A DNA stretch of 64,000 bases. Source: Prunus persica (lineage: Eukaryota > Streptophyta > Magnoliopsida > Rosales > Rosaceae). Both the position numbers and the translations under genes were made by a program. Of this stretch, positions 12,224 to 24,665 are shown piece after piece. The DNA lies in contig NC_034014.1 in the NCBI RefSeq assembly GCF_000346465.2, positions 27,188,106-27,252,105 of the forward strand, given 5' to 3'. Position 1 is the first letter of the stretch. Every line of letters starts with the position of its first letter. Under the pieces are notes generated by a model, which saw nothing but the letters and a program-made list of their open reading frames with translations, ran no database searches and was not told the DNA's origin.

Positions 12224-15200
12224 ATGGAAGTGCCGGGTGGCAATCTGGACTCGTTTAGAGCTGCTTCGGGAAATAGTAGTTCTAGAAGATATGGAATGTT
12301 ATCCGCTTCCAATATCATTCAGGCACCACTTTCTGCCTTGTTGGAGTACTCGGGTCTTCTCCGTGGCCGCTCTAATCACCAAGAAGCTGAATCTTTAATT
12401 AACGGCCGTAGCGCTGCTGCTTTCCGGGATCACCATCATAGTCAGCTGGACCAATCTCCAACTACAAGCAACGACGGGGAGGTTTCCATTAGGATAATTG
12501 GTGCAGGGGAGCAGGAGCATGACAGGGAAGGCGCAGGGTTAGTAGTTGGACAGTTGAGGGAAGTTACTGTTCCCCCAAATGAGGTTTCTGCACCACCAAT
12601 GGCAGGGGTGGCGTCTGTGTCATTGACAACAGAGGAGGGTCAGACAGATGGCAGAACAGATCGTAGTTCGGGAGAGGGCATGCCCCAATCGTTAAATGGA
12701 AGTGCTGATGGAGAAGGAGTTGATGGAGCTGGGTCTAATGGCAGAGATTCTTCTTACCAGAGATATGACATTCAGCAGGCAGCTAGGTGGATTGAGCAGG
12801 TCCTTCCCTTTTCTTTGCTTCTATTGGTGGTCTTCATCCGCCAGCATTTGCAGGGTATGAGTCTTGCCAACTTTAGATTATGCTTTTCTATTGTAAAAGG
12901 TTGATGTTTACTTGTAGTTAGACATCTGTTTAGTTATATCTGCCATTTGATGATTATGGGGTTGATGACCCCTTGGGGATTGCCAACTTCATGTTGTCCT
13001 CTTTTATATTCGCTTCATCAGTGATAACCTTTTCAGGTCTGGTATCTATCTGGGAACCTAACAGGAAATGATTTTACTTTTTGTATCAAATTTGTTCTTA
13101 CTAGCAACTAAATGAGCATACTTGCATTTGTACAATAATGGTTTTCAGTTACAACGAGCTAAGGCATATTTAAATGAGTGACTACTTTTCATTCTGCAAT
13201 GACTACAGGTTTCTTTGTTACAATTTGGATTGCTGCTGTTATGTTCAAGTCAAATGATATTCTAAGGAAACAGACAGCTTTGAAGGTATTTGTGATATGC
13301 ATTTCTTAATAGCTTTTTCAACTTTCAACAGTTGCTCTTGTGTTTTTTGTTTATTAAGAGTAGATTTGGTTGGTGGCTGCAGGGAGAGAGGAAAGTCGCA
13401 GTTCTAATCGGCATCTCTCTTGCATTTGCATTGCACGTGGTTGGTGTTTACTGGTGGTATCAGAATGATGATCTGTTGTACCCATTAATTATGCTTCCTC
13501 CTAAACTTATACCACCATTTTGGCACGCTGTTTTCATCATCATGGTGAATGGTAATTTCCTTTTGTACCAAGCTGTTATTGTCTATGTTCTTTTCATATT
13601 TTATATTTTATATTTTCATGTTGCAAATAATTATCTTATGTGATAATTTCTTCTTAAACAACTTGCATTCGATGACATTGTTCATAGGACAGCAATGAAA
13701 AAGTGTTAAGACCTTAGCATTTAGGTTTTGTTTCTTATAAGGATTTCAAATATCATCTAGGAAAGTTATTGTTTTTATCTACAGTGTGAAACTTTTACGG
13801 TGCACTTGTAATTAACCTTTTCGCTTTTGTTGGCACAGATATCTTTTATTCATTGTCAAAGGCAGAAAACACAAATCTACTCTTAGCCTTGCATTTTACT
13901 TGCCTTATGTGTGGTAAAGCTTAATTGTAGTGAAAGCATTTTTTAATCCTCTGCAAAAAGAAAAAAAAAAAAAAAAAAAAACCCTCTTCACACGTGTCTC
14001 TTCATGAAGGGTTTAGAAAGAAGACTGTTATTGTTCCTAGATGCTTCTTCATTCCTATTTCTGTGTGTTAAGCTTCTGTTAGTTAATTTTAGTGCCTTGT
14101 GATGGTAACTTCAAATTGGTTACTTTCAGACACCCTGGTCCGGCAGGCAGCAATGGTGCTCAAGTGCATTCTATTAATATACTACAAAAACAGCAGAGGC
14201 CGAAACTATCGTAAGCAGGTGAGGTAATAAGTAGTTAAGCAAAAGTAGATTTGGGTAAATTTCAGGCTGTTGTAATTAAGGGACAATTTCATGTAATTGA
14301 CAGTTTTCTCCCATCCATTTTTCCCATGATCTCTTGACTGAAGAAGTGCCTATTTTCTAGGGTCAAATGCTTACTCTGCTTGAGTATTTACTGCTCTTGT
14401 ACCGTGCCTTGTTGCCAACACCAGTGTGGTATCGTTTCTTCTTGAACAAAGAATATGGGAGTCTCTTTTCATCCCTAATGACGGGGTTATATTTGACTTT
14501 CAAGCTCACATCTGTTGTTGAGAAGGTAAGAATTAATGTTGATATAGTTTATGCTCCTGGTATCTCCGAAGTTTTCTCACCTCTTCATTAGTAATGTCCT
14601 CCAGAAAGAGTTGTTTCTCACTTGTTATTACTGTTTTTTGCTCTCCCCTTTTACGTTGTGGTTAGGTGCAATCCTTCTTTGCTGCATTGAAGGCATTGTC
14701 ACGTAAAGAGGTGCACTATGGGGCATATGCGACATCAGAACAGGTAAACTGGTATCTTTTTCTGCCCAATTGAATTTGACATGCAATTGAATGGACTGCA
14801 TGATGTTATGGGTCCAATCTCTACATGCAAGTTGGTGGTATTTTTCCAGTACGATATTCGTTGGTGGTAATATAATCATAACTTCTTTAAACCTGCTGAA
14901 TGGACTACTTGAAGTAGGCTAGTGTATACCACTAATATGGAACTAAAACTTTTGCCTTGTTTTAAGATACATGTGTTCCATTTTGGTAGTTTTGATCCCT
15001 TCATGGAAGAGCTGGTGGTTCATTCATTTTAAGTTTTCGGTTGTTTGATGCAGGTCAATGCAGCTGGCGATCTTTGTGCAATTTGCCAGGAGAAGATGCA
15101 CGCTCCTATCCTACTTCGATGTAAACACATCTTTTGTGAGGACTGTGTATCAGAGTGGTTAGTTTACTTCTGTTGTTTAGACTTTGTTTTTATATATTAT

Positions 15201-15640
15201 GCATTTCATAACTTTTTCTGCTAATTTCCTGGTTACATTTTGTCTTTGTTGAAACTGTTTACCTATGCTACCAATCATCTTGCAATGCAAGTTTCACACT
15301 GTGATAACCTCTTTCAGAAACAGAGTAGACTTTTGATTTCTTGTTTACGATGATTTACTTGTTAAAAGCTTAGCACTTTGTTAGTATTATGGGTTTGAAT
15401 TGTTAAAATTAGTTTGAATTTCCATGGAACAGGATCATATTGCGAGTAATACCCCAAAGAATTGATGAACAACCATTCAATCGCTTTGGTTACTGTTCCC
15501 GTTTTGGCTGTTGACATACTTATGGTTTTTTCAGGTTTGAGAGAGAACGGACGTGCCCATTGTGCAGAGCTTTGGTAAAACCTGCAGATCTTAGATCATT
15601 CGGCGATGGATCAACGAGTTTGTTTTTCCAGCTGTTCTGA
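12224..15640 (+). CDS. RING finger and transmembrane domain protein (RNFT-like E3 ubiquitin ligase)
   Basis: Probable membrane-anchored E3 ubiquitin ligase of 472 residues. Exons: 12224-12854, 13209-13285, 13383-13551, 14130-14218, 14361-14525, 14666-14743, 15054-15157, 15535-15640; all phases agree. Residues 1-~190 are polar and low-complexity. Several hydrophobic membrane helices follow, from [20 protein letters not shown] through the exon 5-6 segments. A C-terminal C3HC4 RING has [13 protein letters not shown] and CPLC as zinc ligands. This order matches the RNFT1/RNFT2 family, whose animal members act in ER quality control; the plant role is not shown here. I chose the ATG just after a TTTAG acceptor. 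An in-frame ATG at 12191 would add 11 residues if that intron is not removed. The intron at 13552-14129 contains a poly-A run. Confidence 0.88.
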
Positions 15641-16324
15641 AATCGTCTACTGTAAAAACGGGGAGTTTTTCTGCTTCGGAGTTCCAAATCTTGTTCAAAG
15701 CAGCCATCTCCTGAACCCTGATCCTTATAACTATACAACACTGGTATATTTGATTGTATTTTTGCTCTGCCTTGTTCATGGGTTGCCCTTGGAAAGAAAA
15801 ACAATTGTTGGGTATAACTGAACTGGGTACTGTTCATACGTCCTGTCGAGAAAAAGTCAAATGTATGTAATGCGCCAATTAAGCAACAAAGTTCTTTTGA
15901 TAACCATATACAACTGTCTATTTGCCATGAATGAAAGTTTCCCTCGCCCCTCCCCTCTTCCTTCAAAGCATTTTCCAATATTGTTTTCCTTCTAAAATTT
16001 TCTCTTATATATTGTTTGTTTTCATGGGTTGGCGAATGACAATTATAGAATGTAGAATCTAATCTTTTCCTAGGCTTTCTTCGAGTGTTGCTCACATGGC
16101 CTCATGTCCACCACAAATCGATGAAGCAAGGCCAACTACCTTCTATTTTTGCACCGCTAACTTCAGAAATTTCCCTCACGATATGTATATATAAAATGAT
16201 TCACCCACTCCTTCAAACCCCATAAATCTCTCTTTGAATGTAAGAACTGCATTAACAATTAACATTGATTGATCATATTAGCTTTCTTGGAGAGTTCTTG
16301 ACAAGCTTTGATCCACACACAGTA
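15641..16324. other. 3' UTR of the RING/TM gene and promoter of the small-protein gene
   Basis: Follows the TGA of the RING gene. A TATA box lies at 16186-16195 for the next plus-strand gene. No further coding sequence is seen. Confidence 0.5.
16186..16195 (+). promoter_or_regulatory. TATA box of the 70-residue protein gene
   Basis: TATATATAAA about 130 bases before the ATG at 16325. Spacing would place the start of transcription near 16220, giving a leader of ~100 bases. Confidence 0.55.
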
Positions 16325-16537
16325 ATGGTGAAAGGAGGGAGGTACATGCACAATTGGGTCGAAGTTGCACCGCCGATAATGATCTCCCATGAAAAATGTT
16401 CAAATTCTCCAAAATTGGAGACTATTGTTGAAGAGGGATCCGAGAGCTTTGAGATTCTGCCGAAACGAGTGGTGTTTCTCCTTCCAGTATTTCTTTCTTT
16501 TATTTCTTACCTTATATTGTATCGACAGATTGCTTGA
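16325..16537 (+). CDS. Small C-terminally anchored membrane protein, function unknown
   Basis: A single-exon ORF of 70 residues from ATG to TGA. The N-terminal half is soluble (MVKGGRYMHNWVEVAPPIMI, then NSPKLETIVEEGSE). The end is one hydrophobic helix (VVFLLPVFLSFISYLILY) with a short RQIA tail, so it is probably tail-anchored with the N-terminus in the cytosol. The ATG at 16325 is preferred over an upstream in-frame TTG. A good TATA box at 16186 supports a real transcript. The composition is protein-like and resembles small uncharacterised plant proteins, but I cannot name a family. It lies downstream of the RING gene on the same strand with its own promoter. Confidence 0.6.
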   Translation: MVKGGRYMHNWVEVAPPIMISHEKCSNSPKLETIVEEGSESFEILPKRVVFLLPVFLSFISYLILYRQIA

Positions 16538-17411
16538 TGTACCTATGTGGGGAAGTTTCCACATGTGAAATATATTGGCAGATTAGAATGTGAGGCGTTT
16601 TGATCACCTTCTGAGATGTTATAATACTTTTGCTAAAAAAAGAAAGAAACCTGAATTTAATTGTTTCCAAATTTTCACCTCTCTCTTTCTCTCATTTTTT
16701 CTGGTTATTGGGGACTAAATGCATGCATGAAACCTGATGCAATTGAATGTTGAGAGGAAATAACTAATCCTGTAGTTCGTTCACTGTATTTCTTTATGTA
16801 AAATATTAAGGAAAACCCGCAATATATTAATAAGAAGAAACAGAAGGAAATATTACCCTGTCTTCCTTGTTCAGGTGGCACGAAGACATTTATTTTATTT
16901 TATTTTAAAGCATGCATTCTGATTCTTTTGTCATCATTCATTTCTCTGTCCGTGGTGTTTGATGTCGTGAAGGGATGTCCGCGACAAATGATTGGATTTA
17001 AGTTAATAAAGAATTGGTTCAAATAATTGCAGCACATGAGAAGTTGAAAAACCGCACAGGTTTGACCGACACAGAATAAATGTGTCGTTACTCGTAAGAA
17101 CTGACAATATTATTCAGAACAAATCAATACAAATCAAATAAGAAATCTGAAAACTCAGGAACAAAAATGGTGCACTGATTGTACAGGAAGACAATGGACA
17201 ATATTTGATCTTGTACTAAGAGGTACACAGGGCACTAGTAGAAACAACCCAACCTCAAACGAAATATTACATCCACAAATAATATTGTAAGTGGAAGAAG
17301 AATACCCCCTCCCACCCTCCTCTTCTTCCTCTTCCCCTCTCCAAGAGAAAAAGGAAGAACAAAAAATAACAAATGCTACTCTAAATCTTTAATGAAAACG
17401 AACAACGTTGC
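16538..17411. other. Intergenic DNA and convergent 3' ends
   Basis: 3' flanks of the 70-residue gene (+) and the coiled-coil gene (-). Pyrimidine-rich near 17310-17345, which is purine-rich on the coding strand of the coiled-coil gene's 3' UTR. No gene seen. Confidence 0.5.
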
Positions 17412-19629
17412 TTATGCAGAAGCTCGAGGTCTTTTCGTATCTTCCGCTACAGAAGGTGTTTTTGGAGAAGCTTCTGCTGTAGGAGGTGTTTTCGAAGAAG
17501 CTTCTGCTGTAGGAGGTGTTTTAGGGTCAGCATCTGCTACAGAAGGTGATTTAGTAGCTGCTTCTGCTGAAGAAGGTGTTTTAGTATCTTCTCTATTAGG
17601 ACCTGAGATATTGGAACTTGGTGTGGCCTCATTTGCAGAAACATTTTTATTTTCTTGTGGCTTGTTGAGGAGAGGTGATATTTCTTCAGTAACTGGTGCG
17701 GTTACAGGTGAAGGGTCCTCTGGAGGCGGGGAAGGAGGTGTTGAGGGCGGGGAAATGGAAAGCATCCTGGAGACCCCGGTGGAGCTGGTTAAGGGGTAAA
17801 CTTCTGAAACTTCTTCATCATCTAAATACACAACATCCTGCATTGTGAGCTGGTGATATTCAACAATTTCCCTCAGGAACCGGTTCTCGCGAGCATAAAC
17901 TGAATTCTCATTCGCTAAGCGTGACTTCTCCGCCAGCAGTGTCTCCAGTTGAAGGCGGATCTGATATCATCACATATATAATCGTGTTAGAAACAAAGAA
18001 GTTTTAAGCACTCAACTGGAGATACATAGATGTGCAAGCATTTGCCTATCGGGTAACAGAAATTATACACAACATGAGAAACAAAGAGGCAGAGAATGCA
18101 GTATCCTGCATTAGGAACCTTGACACAGCACAATGAAAACTGACAAGAAAAGCAGGAGACATACCAAGTCGTCATCTGCTCGGTGGTTTCCCTTGTCACG
18201 ATTCTCGCGATGGCGTTTATTTTCTTCTTCTAGTTGAGAACATCGTTCCTTTGCAAAAGCCAGATCTGCTTTAACAGTTTTCAGCTCCCGAAGAAGTAAT
18301 TTTGCTTTGGCAGCTGTTGCCATTGCAACCTGTGATCCAAAACAAAGACCATTTATGCATTCCACTGGCTTAAGTGAAGTCTAAATGAATAAACGGAAAA
18401 TGAGAACGACATTCAAACCCTTCATGAACATATAGATCAACTTTAGAATGATTCAATAACTTCAATCAGATTCATTTAGTCTTTTGATTAGAATATTCTC
18501 TACTTCTAACAACACAAACCAGTCACACACAATAACATAATTGCCACCTTACGTCGCGTGATGCCTTGAGTTGAGTATCAGGGTTCTTAGGCTGCTGCCC
18601 TGAATTGCTCTGGTTCACATAATAAGCTTGTGCCTCAGGATGGTCTCCCCTTCGTTTAATTTGCAGTTTGATGTCGGCAGTCTTGTTCTCCACAATCGTA
18701 CGACCTTCCTGAAAGCCATAAACTGCATTGTGAATAAAATTGCTTCCTAAATTACTGAATTTGACATATCAAAAGCACGGAAGTTTTAGCAACCTCAAAA
18801 GCCTTCTCGAAAGTGTCACCAAGCTGATTGAGGGAAGTTGTGATTCTGTCCAAGCCCTTGCGGATTGCAGGATTTTCCATTCTTATAGAGTTGTCAGATG
18901 ACAGATAGGGTTGTTGGAACTGTCTCCAAAAGTTAAACACACCAAAATATTACACAACATAGCTCAGAAAATTCCAATCAAAAGTTATCTGTGCATGAAA
19001 TGATATTTGTATATGTTGTTGCAGAAAGTCAGAAACTTGAAGAAAGCCCATTTCAATATTGCAAACAAAGATCAAGTTGGAGTTCACCTGGGTGCCAGTG
19101 GAGGCATTGGAGGACTGTGAGCTGACGCCTCCAAGCATATCATCTTGCAGAAACTCACCATCCTCATCAAGAATGGCTTTAGCTTTGCGAGCCAGAACAC
19201 CCCAAAACCCAGCTTTTGTGGCCGATTCGTCATATGCAGAAAAATCCTGCATTATTTATAAGGCATTATCAAAATCATCTCTTACCACACAAATTAAGAA
19301 CAGGGTCACAAACCATTGCAAATAAAACCAACCCAGTAATAAGCAGATCAGATCAGAGAAACAGAGGAGATATTATGAAATTTATAAAAAAGTAACAGTA
19401 GGATCCAGAATTGTCCGAGGGATCAGAAAAAGGAAACCTTGGATCGGTTGTTGTTGCGCTCAGCGGAGAGAGTGGAAGCACGAATGGCCTGAGCAGCGAG
19501 AGATGAAGAACCAGAGAAAGAAGACGAAGATTGCAAAATGGAAGCAGAATTGTCATCAGGCGGGCGATGGATAATCTCCTCCTTGAAAGTTGACGCCCTC
19601 GACATCCCCTGCCTTCTTCTGTACGCCAT
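17412..19629 (-). CDS. Plant coiled-coil protein with Pro/Thr/Ala repeat tail, function unknown
   Basis: A 448-residue protein starting [15 protein letters not shown]. Exons in order of transcription: 19629-19438, 19246-19088, 18919-18794, 18708-18553, 18329-18165, 17960-17412. Every intron is phase 0 and every exon is a multiple of three. The N-terminus is Ser-rich, followed by a conserved block ([20 protein letters not shown]). Exons 3-5 are helical. Residues ~220-310 form a coiled coil ([52 protein letters not shown]). The tail is disordered, with near-repeats of about 11 residues ([28 protein letters not shown]). It resembles proteins annotated loosely as tropomyosin-like in other plants; the role is unknown. 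In-frame codons extend 24 residues upstream, but MAYRRRQ looks like the conserved start. Confidence 0.8.
17437..17590 (-). repeat. In-gene 33-bp-type coding repeat
   Basis: About five imperfect copies of a ~30-33 bp unit encode KTPP/KSPS-[TS][AV][AE]-A/D blocks at the end of the coiled-coil protein. Two adjacent copies (near 17457-17520) are almost identical, which points to recent slippage or unequal exchange. Length is kept in multiples of three. Confidence 0.8.
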
Positions 19630-20597
19630 TTTTTTCACTGCAGAGCTTTCTTCCTTTCTTATTGAGATAAAATGAATTTCCCTTTCGCCGATCGTCACCA
19701 CCGCGATGACAACGACTACGACGAAGGAGGAGGAGGAAGAAGAAGAAGGGCGCTTTAAGAGTTTTATGGTTGGTTTTTTATTTTTTTTTTGGGTTCTGGT
19801 GGCGGATGGCTTTGTGGCCTAACTAACCAACTCTTCCGCCTTTTCTTCTGAAGGCAAATAAAAAACCGAAATATGAAATGAATGAATGTTATGCCGCAAA
19901 CACACAAACCAGAAACAGAAAAATAATAGCAAACACCTCTCCCCCTATATATAATACATTGCCTATATGCCTTCTGTTTCTTCAACACCTGTTCTCTTTC
20001 TTTGCCTTTGGATTTTCATTTCCATAACCATCCATCCAACTAAGGCACATACTTTAACTACACAAAACAAATTTAATAATTTCAATTTGGATTTGGATTT
20101 GGATTTTACTACAATACGAATGCGGGTTTTCATTTAACGAGAAAGCTGTTAGATTGACAGATTCACGTTTCTCTGTTAGGGTATGAATTAATCACAATGT
20201 GAATGCTGTTGTTGTAATGTGCTGTTGTTGTTGTGGGACAACTTGTAAAAGGACTTCATCATCCAACTCGACCCTCTGGGAACTAGCTGTTGTGACGTGT
20301 GAGCCATTTTGTATAATCTATAGTTTATCTTATTGCTTTAGGAGCAAGTAACCGTTCGTATGCCACCCTAGTCTCTTTATAATGTGATTGCTTGGTATGA
20401 CATTGACAGGTCAAGCTCTCAAGCACATGAATCTTTTTATTTCTTCAACAACTTTTTGAGCCAATTAGCACTTCCAAGAGAATGATCTTGAACAATTTTT
20501 AAGTTATACATTTGGACTTTCTGTATGACATTTTAACAACGGATTTAAGTACAGGAAGGTCAAATATTTCTTTTGTTTTAGAACTTCGGTCGTTTTC
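19630..20597. other. Promoter of the coiled-coil gene and 3' flank of the bromodomain gene
   Basis: Both flanking genes are on the minus strand. Near the coiled-coil start the plus strand is GAA/GAG-rich (19720-19750), a CT-rich leader on the coding strand. A TATATATA stretch lies near 19946-19954. No gene seen. Confidence 0.5.
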
Positions 20598-23500
20598 TTA
20601 CAGCTGAAGAGCTAAATCAGTGTACTGAGTATCCATTGAAGGCTGGTTTTGATAATCACTATGAGGCTGATTTCTCATCTCCAAATGGCGGGTACAGGTT
20701 GAAGCTCTCTGATGACTATTTTTATCAGGCAAGATCAGCTCAGCACCTGAACCTTTCTGCAAGAATCTATCTTGTCCCGAAGAATTTATCTTACCAAGTT
20801 GGGCTCTCAAATATGGCAGATCAAATGTGAACTGGCGAACCGGTGGCCTGGCTTGGTCTGTTTTTGACACTTGGCTTGTCTCAGCTTTGGTTTGATCGCA
20901 ATCTTCTCTCGAATTAAACGAACTCAATTTGTTCTTAGTTCGACTAAAACTTGAAAATCCCAAGTTTCTCAACCTTGGTTCCAACAAATTTGACTGAGAA
21001 GAATCTGAAGGTGGCTCCAGTGATTGTGTTTGATTAACCGACTTCCATTGGGGTGGCTCCAATGATTGTGCTCGATTAACCGACTTCCATTGGTTCAGTA
21101 TCAGTGGTGTTGAGTTGCTGCCAATGTTTTTGAACCCAGAAACTGAGCAACTGTTGTCTGCAGCATGAGTTTTCAAGGAATAAGAATCCAACTGAATCTC
21201 ATTTCTTCTGTTCTGATGAAATTCACTGGACTGAATTTTCCCTCCAAAAGTACCATGTGAGTTCTGTCTGTCACTACTGGATGCCACTGCAACTTTGCCA
21301 CTTTGGATGCCAATTTCATCACCTAAAGATCCCTTTCCTCTTTTATCAGCATCCCATGAATGGAAACTGTCACCAGTGCTCTTCTTGATAGAAGGATGCC
21401 CATGAAGGTTGCCCTGGAAGTTTTGAGATTGTGATGAAGCAAATATATCATTCAGAGTACTAGGTGCCCATTGGGTAAAGGTAGATGCCAAAGGAATTTG
21501 ACTTTTTTGCAACTGGAAAGATCCAAGTAACTTCTTTCTGGCAATCTTCTGAGCTGTTGGTCCCAAGTCTTTAACAAACAACATCAAGCTTTCGGTGTAA
21601 CCAATATCCTGCTGATTAGCCTACACAGAAAATTGACTGTTCTCATGGTAGTTTTTGTGACATCAATCAATAAAACATAAATGAACAACTACATTAGTTT
21701 TCTTAGCCTTGCAGGAAATTTGGCATTAAGTTATCGAGGACCAACGAGATGTACATGTAGAACAAAAACACAAGAAAAGAAGGCTTACATGCTCAAGTTG
21801 TTTTAAATTACTAGATAGTGTCAAACCAGTTGACTCATTCTCATCGAGGTACGATGTCCAAGGTCTATATGTACAGCGTGGATCTGCTTCAAAAGATCTA
21901 GATCTTCTATCATCTTGAGTACCTATTATTAACAAACACAAAGGTCCAAATTCTGACTGAAAATAGATAGGAAATATCTAGATTTCATGATAAATTTGAA
22001 TTCAGATTTGTACCATGGAATACACAAAATTGTAAGTAAAGATAAATCTAGGTCATAAACCATTTGTCATTTACATAACTCAGTGTGCTGGAAGTTTGAA
22101 CTTTTGATGACTTTAGAATTACAAAATTAACATAAAACGTAACATATCTTTTACTTCTTACCAGAAAGATTTCTGTGCTCTCTTGCATCAATAGTGCCAG
22201 AGCACCCTGTCTTTACTTGACATCTTCTGACATTTGATGAACCACTAAGTGAGCATGGAATAGCTTTAGAAAATTCAGCTATCTTCATGCTAAGGGATTT
22301 CATGTTTGTAGCAATTTTAGGATATGAGCTAGACGCTGACCTCCCAGCTTCTCCTCGCGCCCTTCTACCACTTCTTTGTCTTGTCTCTGAGAATTCTAAT
22401 TCAAATTTCTCAGGATAGGTTTCCAAAACATGAAATACCTTCTTAGTTAGCTCATGTATGGCACGAGCCTGTAAAAACCAAGAGGTTTCACTCAGTTCAT
22501 GGATTATATTTAGATTTTCTAGTTGAAGAATTCAGATTAAACTTTCCAAAAGTTTTCAGAAGATTGAATTAGCATACCTGTCTAAAAAATATGGTTGCTG
22601 TAGAATTAAAATGCATTGCATTTTCTGTTATTAGAAATGCATCATGCTGCAAACAGTTCATTAATTGTAATCAGATGTCACAGTAGAGTAGATGATATAT
22701 AAATAGCAAACAGTCTAAACAGCCAAAGACAGCTTTATAACTAGCGGAATCACCAACAGATCATACTCTAGTTTACATATGTTATGCGAGAAAAAGAAAA
22801 GTGCTTTCCGAATATTAGAAATTTAAGATTATCTGGCATGCAAGGACATTTTAAATAGTTTATACCAGCAATATCCGAAATTGAATAAGTTTGAATTTTC
22901 CATTATGGTGCATACAGAGTAAAATGAGACAAAAATGCCTTAGCGAGCAGAAAATTAAATAACAGAGTCTGAAATATTATGAATCTTACATTACTATTAT
23001 TTTGAGTTCAATTAGAGGAGGCAATTAATAAGCCATTTGTCCCCAAGTTGAGACAAAATTAAACAAAGAATACTTTGGTGAGGTATTGCCAATGGGAGAT
23101 TTATGGTTAAAAACAAACTACAGTGAAAGCAGAACTAATTTTTGAGAAAGGAGCATACCTCAAATTGTTCAAGATTTCTATACATTCCTTCATGAAGTTT
23201 AGCCCTCATGGTCCCAAAATCCATAGGCTCTTCGATGATTTCATAGTAACCCTCAACCTTATAAAAGAGCAGGAAAATTTACAACCATGACTGAGAAAAG
23301 AAAAAGAACACATTCATTATATGAAATGACAAAGTAGCAAGGAGATATACACCTCATTTGGGTCAACTGGTTCCGCAAATATTTCATAGGTATCTCTCCT
23401 GTAATTTTTGGAAAATATGTTACAACATAATGAAGAAATTTCCTAATAACTACGTAAAATATAGATGCAACCACAAATAATTCATCGTTAAGATGAATTC

Positions 23501-24557
23501 ATCAAAAGAGTACTCGACAGTTTTTTGAATTGTTGCCGTTTTAGATACACATAATTCATTGTGAAGAATGTTACAATAAAATGAGAAGAGCACCCACCTC
23601 TGTAATATGTCAAGGATAAGCTCAAGTATGCGTTTTTCCGGCAACTGCAGTGAAGATTCAGTGGATGGTTGATCTAATACAAGCATTAAGTTAGAATGTG
23701 TAAAATCATAAAGCAGCCAATGTACAATGAGACTTCTCAATCAAGAAATGAGGCTAACCAGTAGAGGCAGCATGAACTCCAGGCTTAAGATCTTTACCCC
23801 GCACAACCTGTTGATCTGATAGAAAAACAAATAGACTACAGATAACAACAGCAGCAGCAAAGTCATTGAAATAGCAGAGAATGTGATTAAGCAGAAAAGG
23901 GCTCACCACTATTAGTTTGGTGATCTTCGTGTCTGGTTTCTTCTCCAACCTGCATGACAGTACAGACGTTAAATTGGTATTGGAAATTACTCAGCTCAAA
24001 CAACATAATGAGGAACTGGTGACGTGATATGATTACAAAAACCCCTTATAAACAAATATAATGTCACTTTTAGCCCACAACACTCCATTTATTTGGAGAA
24101 CATAGGAGTTTAAGTGATATAAATTGCAATGGGAGAAAGAAAAGAAAAACAACTTTCCTGGTTTGATGGGGATGAAGGTGTTGTGGCAGCAACTTCTTGA
24201 ACAGGTCTGAGGTTCCTCTTCTTTCTGGCCCTTGTTCTGGAAGCTGGCCCCTCACTGTTACCCAAGTTGCGCTTCATTCTCTGTGCACTAAAATTACGAG
24301 CTGTAGCAGTAGCAGAAGTGCTAGTAGTACTTGTACCAGTGATGCTCAGGAGTGTAGGCGGCTGAGCCTTACAGGCTTCCAAAGCAGATATTCTTGGGCT
24401 CCTTCTGTGCCCCTCCACCTTCCACTTTGACTTGTCTAATTTTCTACCACACACAGTTCATGACAACAAAAAGTGAAAACCCCACATTGTTAAAGTTGAG
24501 AACTTTCAAACATACTCTCACATTTCTGTACATATGAACAAAAACCCACCTAGACAT
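20598..24557 (-). CDS. Bromodomain-containing chromatin protein
   Basis: A nuclear acetyl-lysine reader of 714 residues. Exons: 24557-24550, 24443-24154, 23942-23907, 23815-23759, 23673-23598, 23398-23353, 23257-23159, 22646-22578, 22468-22162, 21922-21789, 21620-20598. The N-terminus is basic (KRNLG, RARKKRNLR). The bromodomain spans residues ~140-245: LPEKRILELILDILQRRDTY, FAEPVDPNE, then EEPMDFGTMRAKL and ENAMHFNSTATIFFRQA. Asn218 fits the acetyl-lysine-binding position. Family knowledge: the bromodomain is of the plant BRD7/9-like kind linked to chromatin remodelling. The C-terminal ~340 residues are Ser/Gln-rich and unrecognised. The first coding exon is only 8 nt (ATGTCTAG). The 24154/23942 junction is the least certain, because its donor AAA|GTTGTT is weak; it was chosen by phase. 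Confidence 0.85.
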
Positions 24558-24626
24558 TTTTACAAACAATGTCTTAGCTTGCCTTTGTTGGGGTTTTGGC
24601 CAGCTGATTTCTATGGCTCTAAAGCT

Positions 24627-24665
<39 letters not shown>

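Noticed and set aside
17392..17799. 135-codon plus-strand ORF rich in EASAVGGV repeats
   Set aside because: Antisense shadow of the repeat tail of the coiled-coil protein; the repeat keeps several frames open.
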